Shown here: piece after piece, positions 40,445 to 52,465 of the stretch | How positions within the stretch are numbered: position 1 is the first letter of the stretch | How the letters are laid out: each line of letters opens with the position of its first letter | The notes under the pieces: generated by a model | Databases searched by the model: none | What the model saw: only the letters and a program-made list of their open reading frames with translations | Told to the model about the DNA's origin: nothing | Made by a program: the position numbers and the translations under genes | Source of the DNA: Cherax quadricarinatus | Lineage: Eukaryota; Arthropoda; Malacostraca; Decapoda; Parastacidae | NCBI RefSeq assembly: GCF_038502225.1 | Contig: NC_091369.1 | Location: 17,101,224 to 17,165,223 of the forward strand | Length of the DNA: 64,000 nt | Direction of reading: 5' to 3'

Positions 40445-43400
40445 CTATGTGTCAAATTTCGTAAAGTAAAGCAGTTGCTGACAAAAAGTCAAAAAGTGAT
40501 TGTAAGTCAGAGGCTGGACCGTCTGCAAGAAGAGAAGGTAAGGTAAGAGTGGTAGGGCGGCGGCGTCGTTGGAGGTAAATCCTGCGAGCTCGGTAACCGG
40601 GCAATCTACAAGAAAGTGAAGAACCGAAAGAGGGACCTGACAAACCTCACAGAGAGGAATAGTGTCATTCCATGAGATACCCATGGGTAAGGCAAGTATG
40701 GCTGATGTGGAGACGGGAGAACGCGGTGTCCCTAGTAAGGCAACGGTGGTAAGAAGATGACCACAAACTTAAAAGTGGTTTAATAGAGTGCAATTTGTTA
40801 TTGTGCGTACCCGACCACCGTTGTTGCCAACGGCTGCAAAGACGGGCAGACATGACTGGAAAATAATCTCTAAAAAGAATACCCTTAAAGGAAACTGGAG
40901 GATCATGCACTGCTGACCGGACAGCAGCATCCGCTTGTTTATTTCCCTGCACATCAACGTGTCCAGGGACCCAACAGAAAACGACGTCTTTGTTCTTGCT
41001 AGCCACACAGTGTATCCACAGTTGAATATGTAGGACTAATGGGTGAGGGTAATCAAATTGTTTAATGGCTTGTAAAACACTGATTGAATCTTAAACTGGA
41101 GGGAATAGCAAACGTCGAAGAAGACATATGTAATACGGAGAAGTGCTATGAGGATAGCATACAACTAGGCAGTAAAAATACTAGCTGAGTCTAACAAATG
41201 ACCTCAGACAACATCGTCAGGGAACACCGCCACAAACCCAACACCGTCAGAGGATTTAGAACCATCTGTATAAACAGCGATGGCATGAGTATGCGACTGT
41301 AAATGATCAAGAAAAAGAGAGCGAGAACCAGAAGTAGGTAGGAGAGCTTTAGTGCAAGGTAGTAGGGGAGAACAGACACGAACCTCCGGAACCTCCCAAG
41401 GGAAAAGGGAAAAGGCAGACGCTGAATGAACATACAAGGGAGGTAACTAGAGAGAAGACCAGAGTGAGTGAAGACGAAGAGAAAACGGTCGGAGTAAGCA
41501 CGGGCATCGTACAAATAATGTGCTTCTACTAACGTCTGACGGAACACGAAGGTCTTGAGCATGGACAAAGTAACGAAGGCAATGAACATCATTGCCTCAG
41601 CATAGAGACTTTTAACAGGGGATGAACGAAAGGCGCCAAGGGATAAACATGGACCCTGATGATGAAGGAAATATAACTTAGAAAGAGTGGTGGGAGAAGC
41701 TGCAGAATAGACTTGATCGTCATAATCTAGCTTGGACAAGACTAGGGTGGAATGTAAACGGAGGAGAGTCCGTCGATCTGCTCACCATGAACGATGCGCA
41801 AGAATTTTAAGGAGATTCAGCCGACCATGGCAAGCTGCCTTCTAAGAGGAAGTGCAAGGGTTCCATGTCAACCAGCAATCAAAGAGAAGGCCATGAAACT
41901 TGACAATATCACATTCTGAAATACATGAGCTGTGTAAATACAATGAAACATATGGGATAAGAGGACGTTTAGTGAAGGTAATGAAATGGGTTTTCGTACT
42001 AGAAAATTTAAAGCCATGAAAAGTGGCCCAATGGGAAACTCGGTCAATCGCATTCTGAAGGGAGGCTGCTACCAGGCGACAGTCAGCACCTGCGTAAGCT
42101 ATAGCGAAGTCATCCACATAAAATGACGACCAAATATGCGATGGAAGAACAGGACGGTAGGTTATTTATATCTAAGAGAAAAAGGGTAGTGCTGAAGACA
42201 CAACTATGTGGGACTCTCTCGGCTTGAACAAAGTTTGAGGAAAGCAAGGCACCAACAGGGACACGAAAATGTCTGTCTGTCTGATAAGAAAGCAGCAAAG
42301 ATGGTTGGCAGATTACAGAGGAGGCCTAAAGAGTGGGCTTGGGCTAAAATGTTATACCTCCAAGTGGTGTCATATGCCTTCTCAAGATCAAAGAAGACTG
42401 CCAGGACGGAGTGTTTGTTAGCAAAGGTATTTCACACATACGTATCTAAGTGGAGCAAGGGGTCCAAAGTAGAGCGGCCCTTCTGAAAGCCATTTTGAGG
42501 AGAAAGACTATTGCGAGACTTCAAATACCATATCAGACGTCTATTCACCAATCGTTCCAGCACTTTACAGACTACACTGGTCAGAGCAATGGGACAATAG
42601 TGAGAGGTATCAAGCCCCGAGGTGCCTGGTTCGCGAAACTGTAGAACAACGGCAGATTTCCGTTGTTGAGGGAAAACCCCTCACGTCCAAATATGGTTGA
42701 AAAGACGCAAAAGGACTATAAGGGCTGTAGAATACAGATGCTGTATCATACTGATATGAATATCATCAGGCCCAGCAAGCAGAAAGCGTGGACTCTAGCT
42801 ATAGGAGAGTGAAAGGCACATTATACAGCTCCATTCCATTAACAGAGAAATCCAAAGGCAAGTGTTCCTTGGTAGACTTAGATGCAAGAAATGAGGGGCA
42901 AAGGTGAAGCCCTTGGGAGACACGAACAAAATAGTTCCCGATATCCGTGGCAACTTCAAGAGGTTCCACAACACCAACACAGCAACCCGCAGAACAGGAG
43001 CTGGGTCTGGAGCGCACTTGCCACACAACTTCCATACCTTGTTCCAAACTGCACACATAGGGGAAGTCGAGGAAATGGTAGACACAGTCTCGCCAATAAG
43101 TACGTTTAGAGTCGCGTATGACGTGGAGAGCGACTGCCCTTGCCCCTTAAAATCTAAGAGATGACCCCACACAGTGCGTTTCAAATGCACTGCACGGGCA
43201 CACGCAGGAAACCACCAAAACATGCATGCCTCAGAATGCCTGCCTGGGATTTGAGGAGTAGAACGTGATGCTGCAGTCAAAACTAAGGTCGAAAACTGGT
43301 GCACAAGTTCATCAATATAGGACGAAGAAGGGTCCTCAGAATAAACGGTATGATGAGAGTATAAGTCTCAATGCGCTCCGTCCAAATTGCCAACGAAGGC

Positions 43401-43871
43401 TACGAGGCGGTCGGGAATACACAGTGCAAGTAAGGAGAATAGGAAAGTGATCACTGTCGTGCAAATCCGGGAGAACAGACCAAGCGTAATCAAGTGCGAT
43501 TGACAGGGAGCAGATAGAAAGATCAATGCGATAGAGAAGAGATCAAAATAGCAATATCCAAGATACAGAATGCACGGGAAGGGGAGAGATATAGAGAGCA
43601 AACTGTATACTATCTGTGCAAATAAATACAGGCTGCAGTATAATGCAGCAGAGAACGAACAAAGACCCATTGATACGGTATACCAATGGGCACAAGAAGT
43701 GCACTTCATTAAATGATTCATCAGGAAAGGGATCAGCCGAATGCAACAGCACATAGGTCGAAACGGAACGAATAACAGCTGAATAAATTTTGGGCTCTTG
43801 TAACCCAACACATACTGAGGAAAACTGGGAGACCAACACTTGGAGCTCTCACTGATTACTCCTGAGGCCAC
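40445..43871 (-). pseudogene. ORF2 (endonuclease-RT-RNase H) of I-like LINE copy 2
   Basis: Fragmented over several frames. Longest pieces: 43304-42795 (region before RT), 42117-41842 (RT palm with MDDF), 41739-41191 (thumb into the linker) and 41006-40665 (RNase H C-terminal part with GHVDVQGNKQAD). Inactive. Confidence 0.85.
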
Positions 43872-43939
43872 GAATATTCCATTGTAAATAAAACATTATT
43901 TACAAAGACAGGTATGCCAACAATAAGAACTGACAAAAT

Positions 43940-45881
43940 CTATGGGCTATTAGGGTCAGAGAAGTTAATGTGTGGAGGCAACGGTAAACGTGTGAGCAAG
44001 GAGGAATCAGAATGCTGTGTAGGAAAAGATTGTTGCGAGGGTCGTGAAAAATATGAAGGGGTGGAAAGAGGTGCGTCATTGTCCATCGAGCGTTTTGTCT
44101 CTGCAGTATAGTCGGAGATAGCGTCAAGTGTCTCAGAGGAAAAGGAGGAAAAGGAAGATGCTGATATCATAATTTCAGAGACATGTGAGGTAGAGCAGCA
44201 AGTAGAGATTGGGGAGACTATGGTCTGAAAGGGAATGGGAGAATGAGCTTGGAGACATGCGTTCGTGTGGGCAGAGGAATCCTGCGGTGCAACAGGAGAG
44301 GAAGGAGGGTGGAAGGTAACTGAGGAAGATGACTAGGGGAAAGGGGTAACAGGAAAAGAGGGGACTACGTGAGGAGGGTGAGCCTCCTCCTCCATGTGAG
44401 AGTTAGAAAGGGGGTTAGAACGAGGCACTGAGGCCGAGAAGGAAAACTGTTGAGGAATTGTAAGTAAGAGACTTGGACTTATAAGACAGGTTCAGCTCTG
44501 CAGGTAATAGGTGCAAAGAAGAGGTAGGTGTGCGAGGCCTTGCAGACTGAGAAACTAGTGGGTGAGAAGAAGTAGTGGTAGGACTAGGTAAGGAGGTGGG
44601 GGTTTCAGAGAGTTAAACCGCAAAAGAATTAGAGACAGGAGTAACCTCAGAAGACACGACATCGGAAGAGTTGGTAGGCAGGAAGACTGCTAAGGCTGGA
44701 GGTCTCCTAGCTACTCGCGAATAAGGAATACATGGAAGATTCCCTTGAAGGCGGAGCCGAGAGACAGTCATAGCATAAGAAAGGCCTTCGCTCTCCCTAA
44801 GACAATAGATTTCTCGTTCATTACGATAGACCTGACAACGGCAGGAAAAAGAAGGTTGAGGTTTATTGCAATTGAGACAAGTGAACGAAAGACTGCAAGA
44901 TGTATCTGTATGATCTGTGGCACCACAGATCGGGTACTCCACCGCAGATGTGCAGTATTTAGCGGGGTGTCCCATGCGCCAGCAATTTCGACACTGTTGG
45001 GGAGTATGGACAACTTTATGGACCTCTAAGCGATGACCCACAATATAAACGGAGGATGGGAGTTCACGGCAGTCAAAGGTTAAGTGGGCAATGTTATTGG
45101 GAAAGTTCCTCCTCCCACGAGCAGGCAGGGCATATGTATCCACTTTGAGAATAGGAAGGTCCTGAAGGGCTAATTGTTCCAAAATATCATCCCCACAAGA
45201 CAGACAATCACTCTATACAGTGGTATGTGGTACAACCACCGTACCTCTGCAAGAATTGAGAGTGGTGTGCTTGTGAACTGTGATTGGAATGTTATCTATG
45301 GAAGTAATATGGGAATGATCATGAGCTTGTTCTGCATTCTGAACTGTAATGATGCGTGCACCGCTTCAAAGAGCATGAAAGGATATATTTTGGCCAACGT
45401 GTCATAAGAACTTTACCAATACTATGGTCAGAAAGATAATCAGATGGAGATGTTGGTTGTAGGGAAAAGAATTTAGTCCACTGCGTACTTGTAAGTATGG
45501 TGTGTAAAGGAAGTGGGTGTCGCGCAGGTCATTTTTGAGAAGAATGACTAGACATCCAAAAACCGTCATCAGTAAATGGTCTGGAACGTTTAGACGTAGT
45601 ACCACGGGCAGCCTGACCCGAGGTAAATGGGCGATCCGAAAACTGCCTAACGTATTCGGGGAAGCCGGGTGCATAGTTAGAGGCATGCAAGAGGCAGAAG
45701 CATTAACAGAAATGGGCGGAGACCCAGCACCTGGAGCAGGTGACGAAGCGTCACCAGCAGAAGGTACAGTGGTCTGGGAAGAGTCTAGAGAATGGTCCAG
45801 TAACGAAGCCGAGCCAGAGCAGGATGTGGTAACATAAAGGGGCCTAGGAGGAGGAGGGTTATCAAGGAACGAAGACTCCAT
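43940..45881 (-). pseudogene. ORF1 (gag-like) of I-like LINE copy 2
   Basis: Same content as copy 1 ORF1. The 189-aa frame (45182-44613) begins in the conserved MEQLALQDLPILKVDTYALP segment that copy 1 has only with a frame break, so this copy preserves the centre of ORF1 better: nucleic-acid-binding region, then knuckles CRNCWRMGHPAKYC, PICGATDHTDTSC and CLNCNKPQPSFSC. Confidence 0.85.
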
Positions 45882-47493
45882 GATGATGGGACTTCTTTCT
45901 TATTATTTTTAAGAAAAAAAAGAAAGAAGGAAAGAAAAAATGAATAAAAAAAGTGGGACAGTATAGGAACGGTCACTAGAAGGTGTGAAAGGGCCGTAAG
46001 TTCCTTGCCTCATCCGAGAGGACCTCGAGACCACAAGCAGTGCAGATGCAGAGTGGAACCCAACCCAAGGAACCTCACGGAGCGGGATGAACTCCTACAC
46101 ACTTCCCCTTACCTAGAAACCGTAATGCCAGAGGGGAGGATCCCAGAGGCTACAATCAGGACATGGAAAAGGGGAGGGTTGGGAGTGGGAGGAAAGGGAA
46201 AAAAAAGGGGAGAATGGGGGAGGATGTGATAGGGAAGGGAGGATTTGGAGGTAATTAGATTCGGTCTGAGGAAGAAGACCAAAAGTTCCACTTTCTCAGA
46301 ATAAAGAGCCTCTTCACCACTACAAGGAGCCCCCCTTGAAGAAGGAAAGCAAGCAAATTCTTGCAGCTCTTTCAAGAACAATCAATTTCACGTATCACGT
46401 CCGGTGGTGTTGGAGATATATCTGGAATGATGGGGACAACAGAGCCAATCTTGATCTTAAACTTATAATACTTCGTGTTAAACACCGTGTTTCATTTACT
46501 CCAGGAGTTTGGTAGTAAATTCGCAGGTAGTGAGAGTAGCAGACCTGCTCATAGGAGGCATACACACTACTGCTACATATTTTGGAGAGGTCATGTGTAG
46601 ATAAGTAGTTCATTCAAAGCTTCGGGTGCGTCAGTTCCACTTTTGAAGTTTTTCCACATTTCGTTTCCCAACATGAAGCAACTCCTGCCGTGAAGCATCT
46701 GTGTCTGCGAATATGAACCCGTCTGATCACAACTTCTGTGATGACTTGTGAATTTTTATGCATTACTTTCCATATTCAAAATATGGCGTATGTAGTATCA
46801 TATCCAGACATCGCATGTGAAAACAATACTTAAACACTCATGCTATTCCGAAGAGCGTCTTGGGCTACTCTAGTGGAGATTGTTTTCGTTTTGGTATGCA
46901 TGTTGTTATTGCTTGAATTGGTGACATGAAAAAGGAACGACAGTGTATGTCATTAGCTGTAATGTGAATATTGTTGCGAACCTCTGGAAAGTCTAAAGCC
47001 TTGCGTACATAAACCACGACAGCATCGGTTTCATAACCCGCATCTAACATGTTGATAAAGCATTTAACATCTTGAAAAAATTCTGCATCTCACACAGTTT
47101 TGACAGAGTCAGGTTTTTTTCCTGTCCTAGATTCTACAACCGTATTGGTAATGATGACTGCTGAATAAGACAACAGTACTGTTCACAGTCCTTAGTTGCA
47201 AATACCTCATCAGTGTCAAAGACGACACACAGGAATCCCATGATGAACCATGGCAACTACAAAGGATTCACATACAGATTCCACTGTCTCGATTTTATTA
47301 GCCAGTCCAGGAGATGCAAGAGAGCTTTCCATCAATTACTGTCACTGTTCTTATATTTTGGTATAAAATCTGTCTTTGTAATTATGTATACTAAAGTGAA
47401 AAAATAAGTTATACACAAAATATAAGCTATTATTAAAACCTTAAATTTTTACGTAATTAACTTATGAAAGTAATCTTAAAGACTTTCACGTCA

Positions 47494-47565
47494 AGCAGAG
47501 TGGCGCAGTGGAAGCGTGCTGGGCCCATAACCCAGAGGTCCGTGGATCGAAACCACGCTCTGCTA
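47494..47565 (+). tRNA. initiator tRNA-Met (CAT), right arm
   Basis: 72 nt, identical to 6601-6672 and 19757-19828. Acceptor AGCAGAG/CTCTGCT, anticodon stem CTGGG/CCCAG around CCCATAA, T loop ATCGAAA, no encoded CCA. Followed by GTTGTTTTAG, which supplies the Pol III terminator. Divergently placed relative to the left-arm copy because of the inversion. Confidence 0.95.
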
Positions 47566-47570
47566 AGTTG

Positions 47571-47574
47571 TTTT
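47571..47574 (+). terminator. Pol III terminator of tRNA-iMet (right arm)
   Basis: TTTT, 5 nt past the tRNA 3' end. Confidence 0.7.
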
Positions 47575-48400
47575 AGTTAAATTACTTGTATTTAATGCTG
47601 CTTTGAACATCCTGTTTATTTTCAAACTTGCACTAGTTTATTAATTTCTACACAATCTAATTCAGTGCTGATATGATACTAATGAAACTAACTTGTGGAG
47701 AGTATAAATATGGATTTTTTTTTAAAAGTGTTCGTACAATTTGAAACTTTAATATTGTAGCATTTATGCAGAGCGTCGGAAATCAAACATCAGCTACCCA
47801 TCCACAGAGTCGTGATCTTCGGGTCTCAGCCATAGTGTCCTTAATGATGGCTTAATTTCTGTATCAGTGATATTCCTTGGATATGCCGCTTAATTTATCC
47901 ATGTGAGATCCGTCTCCGTACGTGATATCGGGAAGAACAAGTATTTATAGACACACACTTCTGCTCAGAGGCAACTGTTACCCCACCTTTACAAGTGTTA
48001 GATGACACCATTTTAGGACTATTTGCAACGACAGTGAGGTGCCAAGTGATATTTTCCATGAAAAGAGAAAAGCATAAGGGTAACAACAGCTTACATTTAT
48101 TCACTGAGATAACAGAATCCAGGAGCTTTAAGCTAGACGTTCATATCCTGACACACATTAGTCTGCCATTAGAATAATACCACTGAACTCGTCATCTTAT
48201 AAGCAAAAAAATTGTCTAGATTTTTCCTATTACTAATAAAATAACCATTCACTTGTCTGGGTCTGGCAGTGGACAGCAGCCGCTGCTTAGTGCCCAACTT
48301 TCTCACTTTCACTCTCTCCATTAAACAAGACTGCCTTTTTTCTCGCTCATGCAGGCACTCATGTGTGCACACACATGCACGTACGCACGCACGCACGCAC

Positions 48401-48401
48401 G

Positions 48402-48497
<96 letters not shown>
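48401..48497. repeat. (AC)n microsatellite
   Basis: About 97 bp of AC, mirror of 18848-18905 but longer; followed by a 43-bp LINE 3'-end scrap. Confidence 0.95.
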
Positions 48498-48499
<2 letters not shown>

Positions 48500-48783
48500 A
48501 GCTGAGTCTCGACCCCTGCAACCACAATTAGGTGAGTACACACACACACACAACTGGAAGCTGAAGACTCAGATGAGCCAGAGGGATGTTAGGAAGTATT
48601 TCTTCAGCCACAGAGTTGTTAGGAAATGGAATAGTCTGTCAAGCGATGTAGTGGAGGCAGGAACCATACATAGTTTTAAGACGAGGTATGATAAAGCTCA
48701 TGGAGCAGTAGCGGTCAGTGAAGTGGTGGGGCCAGGGGCTGAGTCTCGACCCCTGCAACCAAAATTAGGTGAATTAGGTGAGT
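48498..48783 (+). pseudogene. CR1-like LINE 3'-end fragments (right arm)
   Basis: Two pieces. 48498-48538 is only the last bases of the element (GAGTCTCGACCCCTGCAACC...GGTGAGT), then a short (AC)n. 48553-48783 carries the C-terminal block NWKLKTQMSQRDVRKYFFSH through FKTRYDKAHGAV and the same end, followed by (AC)n to 48809. So the same LINE end is fused to AC repeats twice within 300 bp. Confidence 0.85.
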
Positions 48784-48809
48784 ACACACACACACACACA
48801 CACACACAC
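48784..48809. repeat. (AC)n at the outer edge of the right arm
   Basis: 26 bp of AC after GGTGAGT; the match to the left arm ends here, and Penelope-like sequence starts at 48810. Confidence 0.9.
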
Positions 48810-49440
48810 GTCCATAATTAGTATCGCATTTGATTCGTCTGCTTTCGTAAAATGAAGTCTAGGATCTTTCGTCAACTCATGATATGACTTAACAAATCTT
48901 TGAGGATAATTCGGTTCCACAGGTCTGAGCAAGCCCCCATATACCATGCATTTGCAAATGTTGAACGTTTCCGGGGATAGGCCCCCTTGTTTTTCTGGAC
49001 TGCAAGAAGAATTAGCAAAGTCAGTATAATTAGTGCCCTTACTATTAAGAGCGAAACTTAATCCATATCCTAGAGCTGTCTGTTGGTCACGGACAAGTTC
49101 AACACTGGATTAGGGTGCTGTAAACAACCACTTTGTTCTATAAGGTTGTTTCATTTTCTATCATAAACGTTCAGCATTCCGTCTCATTATTCTCAATCCC
49201 TTATATATGTAACCTAATAAATAATCTTACCACTCGAGTGGCACCATGTTGAAGAACTTCTGTTTGGCCTTTTTAATGTCAATAAATAATATTTTTCTTT
49301 CATGTTGTAGCAAATCAATATTCTTATTAATTACTAACCTATGAAGTTGATCAAGCTGGGTTGAAGATATTTTAACCAACCTCTTCTGTAGAAGCGATTC
49401 CGGTAATACTTGTTCCCTGAGGCACTTTCGTAAAAATATT
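48810..49440 (-). pseudogene. Penelope-like element fragment, N-terminal part
   Basis: Minus strand: the block SPETFNICKCMVYGGLLRPV (near 48940), RFVKSYHELTKDPRLHFTKA (near 48880) and DESNAILIMD just at the 48810 edge, the region that precedes RT in Penelope proteins (KADKxxAxVIMD type). It aligns in inverted orientation with 50050-50590. Frameshifts and a few stops. Truncated at the arm boundary. Confidence 0.75.
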
Positions 49441-50049
49441 TATATTAATGACGCTTTAAGGGACTATTACAACCCAGGAGTCCCAAAGGTCTGTCATCCT
49501 GGGTGTAAAGGGAGCAAAATAAACACAGCAAAATTTTTTGACTTGTATTATCCTTCACAAACAGAAGTATATACACTATGTACAGCAATAGGTGTTAGGG
49601 CACTCCACTGTAAGAAAGGCAGAATAGAAGCCACTAGAGAGCAGACCGTGCTTCAACCAGCTCTAGAATGGGAATGACAAGGGCAGACAGGTGTGAGGTA
49701 CCCACAGCACCTCTGCGATTGCCAAAACCATCTTCTCATTGGCTGGAACCTGGGTACTGATTGAACGACGGGGCCCCATCATCAACCCTTAGTACCTGGT
49801 TCGCTGGTTGGGGGAGATAGCCTTTCAATGAGGGTGTGTAAATGCACCGAATGAAGGTTACATACTCTTTGCATGCCACAGGGACTTAAGGGAAAACAGC
49901 AAAGGAAGAGGAAGGAAAAAGCAAAGAGAATCGGGATAAGAGATGGCGAGTGGTATTCAACATGCAATATTCGCAAACAAGAAATACAAGATGCAAAACA
50001 GCCACGTAGGGAGTTGAATGATAGCTCTAGGCCTCTCGTTTTGCCTTCA
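49441..50049. other. Unassigned sequence between Penelope-like fragments
   Basis: About 600 bp. No domain in either short frame (49782-49976 minus, 49873-50064 plus). Palindromic-looking edges are not evident. It could be the internal spacer of an inverted Penelope pair or an unrelated insertion. Confidence 0.4.
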
Positions 50050-51512
50050 ACTCATCATCAGTAGCTTGCAATGTATATTGATCAGCTAAAACATGAAAGG
50101 AAAATGTGATTTATTGAAGTGAAAAAGGCCAAACAACACGTACCACACAACATGTACCACTCGAGCAGCAAGGTCATTTATTAGGTTACACATATAGGTG
50201 ACTGAGAGCCATGAGACGGAAAACTGAATGTTTACATACCAGAAAATTAAACAACCTCATAGTGGTTGGTCCCATGATCCTAATGCTACTAACCTATCGA
50301 TTATTGAGCGGGACCAACAGACAGGCATATAATATGGGTTAAGTTTCGAGCCAACTACTTGAAGCACTAATTATATTGGCCTTGAAAAGTCTTTTTGAAA
50401 TCTTAAAAAACAAGGGGACCTATCCCTGGAAACATTCAACATTTGCAAAGGTATGGTATATGAGGCTTTGCTTAGACCTGTGGAACTGAGTTGTCCTCGA
50501 AGATTTGTTAAGTCATACCATGAATTAAAGAAAGATCCTAGACTTCACCTAACGAAAGAAGACACAGCAAATACGATAATAATTATTGACAAGTAAATTA
50601 TGCTGGATAAATGAACATTTTGATTAGAAGACAGGGAAATTTACGTGCCCCTTAAGAAAATCCAGTAGTACCAGGTTAATAGTAGCTTTAATAAACAAGT
50701 TAGCACTTTACTGAGAGGTAATGAGGAATTTATTAAACAGCTATCAGCTAGGTCGGCCACACTCCGAAATATGTACTGTTAGCTTGATCAAACCAACAAG
50801 CCCGGTGTTCCAGGGAGACGCATCATTAGCACGGTGGGGGCGGCGACATTTGTTTAGTCAAAATGTTTGGTCCAAATATTAGCTCCAGTGGATAGCAACA
50901 TCTATGAAACTCACATAATAAACAACGTTGAGGTCATTGACAAACTGCAAAATGTTAACATGTCTAACGATTTTACACTAATAAGTTTTGAGGTCATGGC
51001 GTTGTTCACCGTAGTTCCTGTTCCTGATATGTTATCCTTTCTGGAAGAAAAATTAGATGAGTTCTCCATATCACTCATTATGAACGCCATTACTGACTTG
51101 ATTAAGTTGTGTGTTGCTGACTGCAAGATTGAGTTTGAAGGGAAATATTGCGCCCTGAGGCAGGGAATGGAAATTTATTGTTACTGCTGTTAAGCAAACT
51201 GTTTATGGAGTTTTTCAAGGTTAGGTTGTTGAAAGACATTCTACCCTGTGAAGCTAAATGGTTCGGATATGTGGATAACATCTTGTTTCACTGGCCCTGG
51301 CTACATTTTTACCAAAACTTAACGCTATGGTCACGTCTATTAAACTTACCGTGGACAAAGAAGTGGAGACAAAGCTTCCATACTTAGATATAATGATACA
51401 CTGGATTGATAAAAAGTTCAAGTTTACAGGATATAGGAAGGCCACTAACGTAATTTGGTTTGGTGTACACCAGACCAAATATCCTGATAGTTTTAACCAA
51501 CAGAGATTGTGA
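50050..51512 (+). pseudogene. Penelope-like element, N-terminal region and reverse transcriptase
   Basis: Plus strand. 50090-50590 repeats the block seen inverted at 48810-49440. 50867-51193 is RT: DFTLISFEVMALFTVVPVPD corresponds to the Penelope motif with F-D-V-x-x-L-F-T-N-V-P (Asp is Glu here), ending near ALRQGME. After a frame change FGYVDNILF (near 51270) is the palm motif with D-N instead of D-D, and KLPYLDIMIHWIDKKFKFTG YRKAT (51380-51440) is the conserved post-palm block. It stops at 51512. No GIY-YIG endonuclease is visible. Inactive. Confidence 0.82.
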
Positions 51513-51855
51513 TCTATACTTGCCACTGCAGAGTCTCCTCTGGTGGAAACGTCGGATCAGACCACATCCCAATTATAATAACACTACAGGCATCGCCATT
51601 TAGAGTACCCACTCCTCGGAAGCCCAACCTAAAAGCTCTAGGATTTGACCCCTTTAGGGACTTCCTTGGCAATGGCCTTACTGTTTCGTTTGAGAATCAG
51701 CCATCAACAGCAATTGACGAGACAATCCCTCATGCATATTGTGAATTAAATAAATCAAAGATCTATCAGCAGTATAAAGCAACCAGGAAAATTAGAGACT
51801 GCGTGAAAAATTATCAAGCAGAATGTAGAAGGCTCTGTGATTCTTCGCCTTCGCC
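51513..51855 (+). pseudogene. LINE endonuclease C-terminus/linker fragment
   Basis: Plus strand: GGNVGSDHIPIIITLQASPF, the endonuclease end with the catalytic S-D-H, then a linker (YKATRKIRDCVKNYQAECRR). It may be the 5' part of the L2-like element that resumes at 52466, or a separate element; the nested fragment hides the joint. Confidence 0.65.
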
Positions 51856-52465
51856 TATGTAGGGAGTGCCTCTCTCTTTCTAGTTTACATCTTTTCCATT
51901 CCCGTAAAGGAATATGCATTGAGCATACCTCGAGTGCCACAGAGTTATTTTTTCTAGACAAAGGTTTGGATCCATGTTGCTTAGGATATCTTCCCAGCTT
52001 ATTATATTTAGGACATGGTTGACTTGGTCACACTGTATGTTTTTGTTACTGATCACATTTTGTTGTTCTGAGGCCCTGCGCATACATGTCTGTATCTCTA
52101 TTATTTTGTGATATGAGTATATTGTTTTTGATATGGTAATATTTCGTATCAGATCATTGTTAGTGAAGATGAGGTCAAGTGTATTCTCCAATCTCGTTGG
52201 CTCTATTTTTTGTTGGTTTAAGGTGAATTTGGTGCAGAGATTTAATAGCTCGTGTGTGTGTGAATTTTTCATCTGTGCTGCCTTTTGCCTCTGTTACAGC
52301 ATTACTTGCTACATTCCTCCATTTTAGGCATCTTGAGTTGAAATTTCCCAAGACCAAGATGTTTGGAGAAGGAGTTAGAAGATTTTTGAGACAGTGGTCG
52401 ATTTTCAGAAGCTGTTCCTGGAATTGTTGGGAAGTTCCATCTGGAGGCGAGGCTTGTAACATCAG
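51856..52465 (-). pseudogene. CR1-like endonuclease fragment, nested on the minus strand
   Basis: Minus strand: NILVLGNFNSRCLKWRN (near 52360; the usual G-D-F-N Asp is Asn), TRLENTLDLIFTNNDLI (near 52180) and a C-terminal part to 51880, in two frames. Both flanks are plus-strand LINE sequence, so it is a nested or rearranged piece. Confidence 0.7.

Larger units (their letters stand above)
40300..46343 (-). mobile_element. I-like LINE, copy 2 (right arm), decayed
   Basis: Mirror of copy 1. ORF1 region 45881-43940 (MESSFLDNPPPPRPLYVTT; knuckle CRNCWRMGHPAKYC in the 189-aa frame 45182-44613), ORF2 43871-40445 (endonuclease scraps, MDDFAIAYAGADC near 42100, RNase H YTDGSKSSDGVGF near 41270, CWVPGHVDVQGNKQADAA near 40950, Cys-rich tail at 40660-40600). 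It differs from copy 1 by scattered substitutions (for example YTDGS here, CTDGS there). Both copies share most stops and frameshifts, so decay largely preceded the duplication. Confidence 0.9.
46344..48330 (-). repeat. tRNA-iMet repeat unit II' (right arm)
   Basis: Mirror of 18985-20968, with the tRNA gene on the plus strand. The CTAGG site is intact at about 47126-47130 (CCTGTCCTAGATTC). Confidence 0.82.
37315..48809. repeat. Right arm of large inverted duplication
   Basis: Reverse complement of 18515-29985 (see there). It contains, left to right, the retroelement relic, LINE fragment, mini-LINE, I-like LINE copy 2, tRNA-iMet unit, (AC)n and CR1-like LINE 3' end. It differs from the left arm by substitutions and by an extra 43-bp LINE-end scrap (48498-48540) plus a longer (AC)n. 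Confidence 0.93.
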
